30,220 bases of DNA from JAJPXC01 sp964628905. Lineage in GTDB: Bacteria > Bacteroidota > Bacteroidia > Bacteroidales > Muribaculaceae. The position numbers and the translations under genes are program-made. The stretch lies in the NCBI GenBank assembly GCA_964628905.1, contig CAZVNS010000024.1:1-30220 (forward strand), given 5' to 3'. The notes below the pieces were generated by a model, which had not been told where the DNA came from, made no database searches, and was given only the letters and a program-made list of their open reading frames with translations. This document shows, one piece after another, positions 24,179 through 30,220 of this stretch (its first letter is position 1; the number at the start of each line of letters is the position of its first letter).

Positions 24179-25044
24179 ATTCGTTCTGCAGTGAGTTGGA
24201 AGAGTTTCACAGCCGTGGCTGCGGCTTCTACATCATGCACCCTCAAGATCTGAGCTCCCCCCTCAAGGGCAAGCGTGTTGACCACAGTGGTACCGGTTAT
24301 CGCATCATCAGGTGTGATGCCAAGAGGCTTGTATATCATTGACTTGCGTGACATCCCGACGAGCATCGGCGCATCAAGCATATTGCCTATGTAAGGGAGG
24401 TGGGCAAGCAGCTCATAGTTCTGCTCAACGGTCTTTGCGAAACCAAAGCCTGGGTCGATTATCACGTCAGCCACACCCTTCAGCCGCAGCTGCCGGAGTT
24501 TGACGCTCAGTTCCTCGACCACCCCGACGGTCACACCTCGGGGATAGTCGGTGAGCGACTGCATATTCAATGAATTGCCGCGGCTATGCATCAACACGTA
24601 TGGCACCCTCAGCTCAGCTATGGTATCGAACATCGCCCCATCACCATCGCCACCACACACATCGTTGATGATATCGGCACCGGCTGCAACCGCGGCTCGA
24701 GCAACATCAGCCCGGTATGTATCTACCGACACTATCACCTCCGGAGCCGCATCCTTAACAGCTCTTACGGCCATCATAGCCAGCTGCCGCTCCGTGTCAG
24801 CATCGACAGGTGTGCAGCCCGGAGCTGTCGAACATGCGCCTATATCGATTATCTCAGCGCCCTGATCTACCATACACAGCGCACGCTGCGCAATATCGCT
24901 TGAGGTTGATACTCTCGACTGCGCATAAAAAGAGTTGTCAGTCACGTTGATTATCCCCATCACCACCGGGCGACGGAACCAACGCAACTCACCTTTGATG
25001 TTGAGCGAAAACTTTTTAGGTCGGTACACTGTGTTGCTTCGCAT
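24175..25044 (-). CDS. folP: Dihydropteroate synthase
   Basis: FolP condenses p-aminobenzoate with dihydropterin pyrophosphate in folate synthesis and is the sulfonamide target. The 289-residue TIM-barrel protein shows VVMGIINVTDNSFYAQSR at about 27-44 (DHPS signature 1, with DN where many have PD), GAEIIDIGACST, ADIINDVCGGD, VLMHSRGN, IIDPGFGFAKTVEQNYELL, LVGMSRKSM and the final LRVHDV. Pterin- and pABA-site residues appear intact. About 20 residues precede the first motif; the ATG at 25044 is the first reasonable start. It is the first gene of the minus-strand series and is divergent from the beta-barrel gene. Confidence 0.95.
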   Translation of the reverse strand: MRSNTVYRPKKFSLNIKGELRWFRRPVVMGIINVTDNSFYAQSRVSTSSDIAQRALCMVDQGAEIIDIGACSTAPGCTPVDADTERQLAMMAVRAVKDAAPEVIVSVDTYRADVARAAVAAGADIINDVCGGDGDGAMFDTIAELRVPYVLMHSRGNSLNMQSLTDYPRGVTVGVVEELSVKLRQLRLKGVADVIIDPGFGFAKTVEQNYELLAHLPYIGNMLDAPMLVGMSRKSMIYKPLGITPDDAITGTTVVNTLALEGGAQILRVHDVEAAATAVKLFQLTAERI

Positions 25045-25168
25045 TTGAAATCGTAGGTCGATATGTTAACGATGTTGAAATAAACACTGCGAATTTAATA
25101 CTTTTTTTGCAACTTCCCCCACACATATTTATATAAATAAAAAAGTTATCTACATTGCGCGTCTGGGG

Positions 25169-25199
25169 TTGTAGGATAGGATGGTTTTTCGTACCTTTG
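25169..25199 (+). promoter_or_regulatory. Promoter of the outer-membrane protein / dnaE group
   Basis: TTG (25169-25171), 20 nt, then TACCTTTG (25192-25199), 21 nt before the ATG at 25221. It is an exact TTG-N20-TAnnTTTG promoter in the 176-bp divergent gap with folP. Confidence 0.8.
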
Positions 25200-25220
25200 G
25201 AGTTCGAAAAATACTGACCG

Positions 25221-25787
25221 ATGAAAAAACTTGTCCTCATACTATTGATGCTGCTCCCGGCGGTCTTCGCCACGGCTCAGTTACACTATGGTCTGCGCTT
25301 AGGTGGCGAGTTCACACGCCCCACGGCTTCCGGCGATCCTGCAATCAATGGAGGGAACGGATTTGCCGGAGGTCTGACAGCCAACTACGTTTTGCCCAAA
25401 GCACCGCTGGCGTTCACCGCCTCAGTGCTCTACGAGCGTCGCAATATCACAGCGACAGACGCCAACAATAGTACATGCTCATTTGGCCGCAACTTCTTAG
25501 CTGTGCCGATCGACCTTGGCTACCGACTACCACTTCACCTGGTGCGCGACCTGGTGTCGCCCTACGTATTTACCGGTCCCGACTTGGCTTGGCGACTTGG
25601 CGAAGGCCACGGACGCGATTTCCACTTCGGGTGGGACATCGGGGTGCGCATCGACGTGATTGACCTTCTGCAACTTTCAGGCGGCTACCGCTTTGGCCTC
25701 AACAACGTCAACAACATCACCCCCGGCCGGTATAAGCTACGCGATAGCGGTGGCTTCTTCTCGGCTGCAATATTATTCAGTATCTGA
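25221..25787 (+). CDS. Outer-membrane beta-barrel protein (PorT-like family)
   Basis: The 188-residue product begins with a signal peptide (KKLVLILLMLLPAVFATAQ) and continues as alternating amphipathic strands: LHYGLRLGGEFTR, GFAGGLTANYVLP, LAFTASVLYERRN, FLAVPIDLGYRLPL, ISPYVFTG-type and HFGWDIGVRIDVIDLL. It ends in a strand that finishes SAAILFSI. This is the pattern of the small eight-strand OMP_b-brl_2/PorT-like barrels common in Bacteroidota. A specific role (adhesin, secretion part or structural protein) cannot be assigned. It has a clear promoter and is followed by dnaE after 34 bp, so it may be co-transcribed with dnaE. Confidence 0.85.
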   Translation: MKKLVLILLMLLPAVFATAQLHYGLRLGGEFTRPTASGDPAINGGNGFAGGLTANYVLPKAPLAFTASVLYERRNITATDANNSTCSFGRNFLAVPIDLGYRLPLHLVRDLVSPYVFTGPDLAWRLGEGHGRDFHFGWDIGVRIDVIDLLQLSGGYRFGLNNVNNITPGRYKLRDSGGFFSAAILFSI

Positions 25788-25821
25788 CCTATCTAACCTT
25801 TCAACATACTCTCCCTGCGCA

Positions 25822-28800
25822 GTGATACCCTTCGTACATCTCCATGTCCACTCCCAATATTCTGTCCTTGACGGCCAGGCCTCAGTGAAGGCTCTGGTCG
25901 ACAAAGCCATAGCCGACGGCATGCCGGCCCTGGCTCTTACCGACCACGGCAACATGTTCGGAATCAAGGAAATGTTCAACTACGTCAACAAAAAGAACAA
26001 AGATATACCCGAAGGGCAACAGAAGCTCAAACCCATCTTCGGTTGCGAGATGTATGTGGCCCGCGAGTCGCTCACAACCCATGTCGACGATAAGGACAAA
26101 GGATACCACCTTGTGGTACTCGCCAAAAACAAAAAAGGATATCAAAATCTTATCAAGATCGTGTCGCAAGCCTGGACAGAAGGCTTCTACTATCATCCTC
26201 GCACCGACAAGCAGGCTTTGGCGGCTCATCGCGAAGGACTTATCGTGTGCTCGGCCTGTCTTGGTGGCGAGATACCAAAGCTGATACGCGCCGGTGAGAT
26301 TGAGGAGGCTGACCGCCAGGTAAAGTGGTTTAAGGATACCTTTGGCGACGATTACTATATCGAACTTCAACGACACAAAGCCACAGTGCCCCGAGCCAAC
26401 CACACCACCTACCAGATACAGGAGGAGATCAACCCGGTGCTCATCGAGCTGGCCCGCAAGCACGATATCAAGCTGATCTGCACCAACGATGTGCACTTCG
26501 TAAACGAGGATGACGCCGAAGCTCACGACCGTCTGATTTGCGTCTCGACCAACAAGAACCTTGACGACCCCTCCCGCATGCTCTACTCCAAGCAGGAGTG
26601 GATGAAGACCACCGAGGAGATGAACCGCTTGTTTGCCGACATCCCCGAGGCACTCGCCAATACCGTGGAGATCGCCAACAAGGTTGAGACCTACTCCATC
26701 GACCATGGCCCCATCATGCCCAACTTTGAGATACCTCGTGAGTTTGGCACTGAGGAGGAGTATCGTCAACGGCTCACAGAGCAGGACCTCTTCGATGAAT
26801 TCACACGCGATGAGCATGGCAATGTGGTGCTATCGCAGGAGGAGGCCGAAAGCAAAATCAAGAAACTCGGTGGCTACGACAAGCTATACCGCATAAAATT
26901 CGAGGCCGACTATTTGGCCAAACTCGCCTACGAGGGCGCCAAGGTGCGCTACGGCGACCCATTGAGCGAGGAATTGTCGGAGCGCATCAAGTTTGAGCTG
27001 CACATCATGAAGACCATGGGTTTCCCGGGCTACTTCCTTATCGTGCAGGACTTCATCAACACCTCACGCCGCGAATTAGGCGTGAGCGTAGGCCCCGGCC
27101 GTGGTTCTGCCGCAGGTTCATGCGTGGCTTACTGCCTTGGCATCACGCAGATCGACCCCGTGAAGTATGATCTGCTGTTTGAACGCTTCCTCAACCCCGA
27201 CCGTATCTCACTACCCGATATCGATATCGACTTTGACGACGACGGCCGCGCCGACGTGCTCAACTATGTCACTCAGAAATATGGCGCAGAGAAGGTGGCC
27301 CACATCATCACCTACGGTACCATGGCCGCCAAGTCGGCTATCAAGGATGTGGCCCGCATCGAGCAGCTACCCCTACCCGAGAGCGACCGACTGTCGAAAC
27401 TCGTGCCTGACCGCATGCTCGAGGTCAACGGCAAAGCCCTCAAGCCCACGCTCAAGAATTGCTACCAGTATGTGCCGGAATTCCAGCCGGAGCTCCACAG
27501 CTCTAATCCCCTCATCGTCGAGACCCTCGAATACGCAAAGCAGCTCGAAGGGAATGTGCGCAACACCGGCGTGCACGCTTGCGGCGTGATCATCTGCCGC
27601 GATGACATCACCGACTGGGTGCCCGTGAGCACCGCCGTCGACAAGAAGGATGGCCGCATACTCGTGACTCAATACGAAGGCTCAGTGATCGAGGAGACCG
27701 GCCTGATCAAGATGGACTTCCTCGGACTCAAGACCCTCTCCATCATCAAAGAAGCCGTGGCCAACATCAAGCTCACACGCGGCACCGACCTCGACCCCGA
27801 CAAGATACCAATCGACGACCCAAATACCTATCGGCTCTACTGCGATGGCCGCACATTCGGCACATTCCAGTTTGAGTCGAAGGGCATGCAGAAATATCTG
27901 CGTGAGCTACAACCCTCAACCTTCGAGGACCTTATAGCCATGAACGCCCTATACCGACCCGGTCCTATGGACTATATTCCCGAATTCATCGACCGTAAAC
28001 TTGGGCGCAAACCCATCGTCTACGACATCCCGGTGATGGAAAAATATCTCAAGGACACCTATGGGGTAACCGTCTACCAAGAGCAGGTGATGCTCCTTTC
28101 GCGCCTTCTCGCCAACTTCACCCGCGGCCAGAGCGATACCCTGCGCAAGGCCATGGGTAAGAAGATGATCGACAAGATGAACGCCCTCAAAGCACTTTTC
28201 CTCGAAGGTGGCCAAGCCAACGGCCATAAGGCTGAGGTGCTTGAGAAGATTTGGGCCGACTGGGAGAAATTCGCATCATACGCCTTCAACAAGAGCCATG
28301 CCACATGCTACAGCTGGGTCGCCTATCAGACAGCCTACCTAAAGGCCAATTTCCCAGCCGAATATATGGCTGCAGTGCTCAGCCGCAACGTCAGCGATAT
28401 AACCAAAATCACCGGCTTCATGGACGAGTGCAAGTCGATGCATATCCCCATCAAGGGGCCGGATGTCAACGAGTCATTCTCAAAATTCGGTGTCGACTCC
28501 CATGGCAACATACGCTTCGGACTCTCGGCCATAAAAGGTGTGGGTGAGAATGTGGTGTCCGGCATCATTGAGGAGCGCCGCAAAAATGGCAAATTTGAGT
28601 CAATCTACGACTTCGTTGAACGAGTGCCTCAGGGCGTGCTCAACCGCCGCCTCATCGAGTCACTGTCCCTTGCAGGAGCTTTCGACTGCTTCGAAGGCAT
28701 CAAGCGTGAGGACTTCTTTGAGAAAAACCACCGTGACGAGACATTTGCCGAGGAGCTGATACGCTACGGCCAACTTTATCAACAAGCCGCTCAGCGTCAA

Positions 28801-29532
28801 GAAGCTTCGCTCTTTGGTGATGATGATGTGGCAATGAACAAGGCCGGTCGTCCCGCCGTGCGACCCGCATTGGAGTGGGTCAACGCCGTAAAGCTCGAGA
28901 AGGAGCGAGAGCTTGTGGGCATGTACCTCTCAGCCCACCCCCTCGACCCCTACTACATGGAGCTAACATACGGCTGCTCCAACATCAAACAGAAGGAGGA
29001 ACTCATCCCGTCGGAAAATGAAGGACGTGAGATATCCTTCGGCGGCATGGTAGTCGATTTTATCTCACGCCCCACTCGCAACGGCAGCGGCAACTTCGGC
29101 ATTATGAAAATCGAGGACTACTCCGGTAGCACCGAAATCCGACTGTTTGGCAACGACTACATCAACTTCGCCAACTACGGCAAACCGGGCACACCGATAC
29201 TCGTCACCGGCAAATTCTCCCGCCGCTTCTCCACCAGCGACGTGCAGTTCAATCTCACCTCAATATCACTTCTCGAAGCCGTGCGTGGGCGTCTCATCAA
29301 GGGCGTAGTGATTGACCTCGACGCTGACAAAATCAACAATCAAACACTCGACCTCATCGACGAACATTGCAAATCATCATCCGACAGCAGAGGCACTCTC
29401 ACATTCCGCATACGGGATCCGAAAGTCAGTCGCACTGTAACCCTTACATCGCAAACCTTCATCCCCATCAACCGCCAGCTAATCACCCTCCTCGAAGACC
29501 TCGAGCTGGAATTCTCAATTACACGCAACTAA
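25822..29532 (+). CDS. dnaE: DNA polymerase III alpha subunit
   Basis: DnaE is the replicative polymerase. The start is GTG at 25822, giving VIPFVHLHVHSQYSVLDGQ, the usual N-terminus. Earlier in-frame starts to 25660 would overlap the preceding gene by over 120 bp with unrelated residues. The 1236-residue product has a PHP domain with its metal-ligand motifs (HLHVHSQYS, LTDHGNMFG, CTNDVHF) apparently intact, the palm motifs GPGRGSAAGS (424-433) and PDIDIDFDDDGR (465-476), and the fingers segment NKSHATCYSWVAYQTAYLK. A tandem helix-hairpin-helix region follows, then a possible clamp-binding QEASLF at about 993-998 and an OB-fold near 1060-1140. Intact PHP residues suggest a possible intrinsic exonuclease, which is inference. 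Confidence 0.97.
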   Translation: MIPFVHLHVHSQYSVLDGQASVKALVDKAIADGMPALALTDHGNMFGIKEMFNYVNKKNKDIPEGQQKLKPIFGCEMYVARESLTTHVDDKDKGYHLVVLAKNKKGYQNLIKIVSQAWTEGFYYHPRTDKQALAAHREGLIVCSACLGGEIPKLIRAGEIEEADRQVKWFKDTFGDDYYIELQRHKATVPRANHTTYQIQEEINPVLIELARKHDIKLICTNDVHFVNEDDAEAHDRLICVSTNKNLDDPSRMLYSKQEWMKTTEEMNRLFADIPEALANTVEIANKVETYSIDHGPIMPNFEIPREFGTEEEYRQRLTEQDLFDEFTRDEHGNVVLSQEEAESKIKKLGGYDKLYRIKFEADYLAKLAYEGAKVRYGDPLSEELSERIKFELHIMKTMGFPGYFLIVQDFINTSRRELGVSVGPGRGSAAGSCVAYCLGITQIDPVKYDLLFERFLNPDRISLPDIDIDFDDDGRADVLNYVTQKYGAEKVAHIITYGTMAAKSAIKDVARIEQLPLPESDRLSKLVPDRMLEVNGKALKPTLKNCYQYVPEFQPELHSSNPLIVETLEYAKQLEGNVRNTGVHACGVIICRDDITDWVPVSTAVDKKDGRILVTQYEGSVIEETGLIKMDFLGLKTLSIIKEAVANIKLTRGTDLDPDKIPIDDPNTYRLYCDGRTFGTFQFESKGMQKYLRELQPSTFEDLIAMNALYRPGPMDYIPEFIDRKLGRKPIVYDIPVMEKYLKDTYGVTVYQEQVMLLSRLLANFTRGQSDTLRKAMGKKMIDKMNALKALFLEGGQANGHKAEVLEKIWADWEKFASYAFNKSHATCYSWVAYQTAYLKANFPAEYMAAVLSRNVSDITKITGFMDECKSMHIPIKGPDVNESFSKFGVDSHGNIRFGLSAIKGVGENVVSGIIEERRKNGKFESIYDFVERVPQGVLNRRLIESLSLAGAFDCFEGIKREDFFEKNHRDETFAEELIRYGQLYQQAAQRQEASLFGDDDVAMNKAGRPAVRPALEWVNAVKLEKERELVGMYLSAHPLDPYYMELTYGCSNIKQKEELIPSENEGREISFGGMVVDFISRPTRNGSGNFGIMKIEDYSGSTEIRLFGNDYINFANYGKPGTPILVTGKFSRRFSTSDVQFNLTSISLLEAVRGRLIKGVVIDLDADKINNQTLDLIDEHCKSSSDSRGTLTFRIRDPKVSRTVTLTSQTFIPINRQLITLLEDLELEFSITRN

Positions 29533-29533
29533 T

Positions 29534-29581
29534 GTGTGAGAGCGCCAGCTCGAAGCCCCGTGTGAGAGCGCCAGCTCGAAG
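29534..29581 (+). repeat. Two direct copies of a 22-bp repeat between dnaE and trxA
   Basis: GTGTGAGAGCGCCAGCTCGA followed by AG occurs at 29534-29555 and 29560-29581, separated by CCCC. Each copy includes GAGC-GCCA-GCTC, a small inverted repeat. The unit looks like an interspersed intergenic repeat; nothing similar was noticed elsewhere in the window. Confidence 0.8.
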
Positions 29582-29617
29582 AAAATTTAATACTCATTAC
29601 ATAAATACTCAAAAAAT

Positions 29618-29941
29618 ATGGCATTCCAATTCACAGACTCCAACGTAGAGGAGATCATCGCTTCAGGCAAGCCCGTAATCATCGACTTCTGGGCCACCTG
29701 GTGTGGCCCCTGCATGGCCATGAGCCCAATCATCGACGAACTCGCCCAGGAATATGAAGGGCAGGTAGTTATCGGCAAATACAATGTTGACGAAGAGTCA
29801 GACCTGAGCGCCAAATACCGTATCATGTCAATCCCCACCCTCCTCTTCTTCAAGGACGGCAAGAAGGTTGACATCCGCTTAGCCGGCTCTCAGCCAAAGG
29901 CTATCCTCGAGGCCAAAATCAAGGAGTTGCTCGCTCTCTGA
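29618..29941 (+). CDS. trxA: Thioredoxin
   Basis: Thioredoxin reduces protein disulfides in the cytoplasm. The 107-residue protein is a single thioredoxin fold with the active site WCGPC at residues 28-32 (Cys29, Cys32) in IIDFWATWCGPCMAM. The conserved DEES region and the cis-proline loop MSIPTLLFFKDGKKV follow. Length is that of classical TrxA, and no signal peptide is present. It follows dnaE after 85 bp, including the 22-bp repeats, and the radical SAM gene begins 2 bp after its stop, so those two are probably co-transcribed. Confidence 0.97.
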   Translation: MAFQFTDSNVEEIIASGKPVIIDFWATWCGPCMAMSPIIDELAQEYEGQVVIGKYNVDEESDLSAKYRIMSIPTLLFFKDGKKVDIRLAGSQPKAILEAKIKELLAL

Positions 29942-29943
29942 TA

Positions 29944-30175
29944 ATGAGCGATATATTCTCCAAAATCGCAAAGGGAGTGCGGCTGTACAATCAACGCCGC
30001 ACCACCCCTCTGCGCCTCGAGCTCAACCTCACCCAAGCCTGCAACCTCAATTGTCAGGGTTGCACCCACTACTCACCCCTTGCTCCGGCCGATGACGCAG
30101 AGTCGCTTGGCACCATTGAGCGTAACCTCTCCCATCTGTCGACCGTGAAGGGCATCGACCGTGTCAAAAGCTTAT
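29944..30175 (+). pseudogene. Radical SAM protein gene, 5' part, interrupted by an IS
   Basis: The frame encodes RRTTPLRLELNLTQACNLNC, then QGCTHYSPLAP and GIDRVKSL. The cysteines 33, 37 and 40 form the CX3CX2C cluster-binding motif of radical SAM enzymes. After residue 77 the reading enters the IS5-like left end (30176) and stops within it. Family members of this kind are about 300 residues or more, with a GGE motif just after the point of interruption, so SAM binding would be lost. Whether the 3' part survives beyond the IS cannot be seen here. Substrate is unknown; tight spacing to trxA suggests a shared transcript before the insertion. Confidence 0.85.
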
Positions 30176-30220
30176 GGGGACTTCTATAAATTAAGTGCTT
30201 GTAAATTAGAAAAATAATTT
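30176..30220 (+). mobile_element. Left end of a second IS5-like element, cut by the window edge
   Basis: Begins GGGGACTTCTATAAATTAAG, identical for 20 bp to the end at 7101 and matching 40 of 45 bases overall, in the same orientation. The TTG of the transposase promoter is conserved. The rest of the element lies outside the window, so completeness and any target-site duplication cannot be judged. Confidence 0.85.

Noticed and set aside
25660..25821. N-terminal extension of dnaE by 54 codons
   Set aside because: It overlaps the beta-barrel gene in another frame, encodes Ser/Thr-rich non-conserved sequence, and the GTG at 25822 gives the family's normal N-terminus.
25882..26817. A 311-codon minus-strand open frame
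   Set aside because: Antisense to the PHP and early polymerase region of dnaE; no promoter or protein-like pattern.
1..30220. tRNA, rRNA or riboswitch genes
   Set aside because: All intergenic gaps were read for cloverleaf-like stems and known riboswitch cores; none was convincing. A covariance-model scan would be decisive.

Overview
The window looks like a chromosomal segment of a Bacteroidales bacterium, most likely of the Muribaculaceae or a close relative. This rests on protein style (CdaA next to FolP, a BspA-like leucine-rich repeat protein with a type IX-secretion-like tail, bacteroidal clpP-clpX-recQ order) and on promoters. Four sites have the Bacteroidota form TTG, exactly 20 nt, TAnnTTTG. 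The family assignment is inference; no rRNA or other phylogenetic marker was compared.

Layout. 209-6542 (minus) is a proteostasis block: trigger factor (tig), then clpP, clpX and recQ. An IS66 remnant with its right end lies between tig and clpP. 6646-10986 is a scarred accessory region: a frameshifted ion-channel gene cut at 7100 by the left end of an IS5-like element, a broken transposase fused to the first codons of a probable AlbA_2/Schlafen-type gene, a visibly A/T-rich 904-residue BspA-like surface protein with its own terminator, and an nhaA antiporter gene that has lost most of its 3' part. 10957-14487 (minus) holds glnS, a TPR protein and the nhaA stub. 14628-15989 (plus) is rmuC, converging on a HipA-like C-terminal remnant. 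Behind the remnant lie three palindromic operators at an exact 61-bp period, interleaved with promoter-like boxes.

16478-25044 is a long minus-strand series: folP, cdaA (c-di-AMP synthase), proC, ssb, an OPT transporter, a MATE exporter, nfo (endonuclease IV) and an MFS sugar-type transporter. Overlapping stops and starts at folP/cdaA and OPT/MATE indicate translational coupling. 25221-30175 (plus) holds an outer-membrane beta-barrel protein, dnaE, trxA and a radical SAM gene interrupted at 30176 by a second copy of the IS5-like left end.

Most genes are core housekeeping. The accessory signal is decay: four genes cut by rearrangement (ion channel, AlbA_2-like, nhaA, radical SAM), a fifth reduced to a C-terminal tail (hipA-like), and two IS families. 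The most unusual structure is the phased operator/promoter array at 16270-16415. I found no complete, clearly new multi-gene system, no CRISPR array and no tRNA or rRNA gene.
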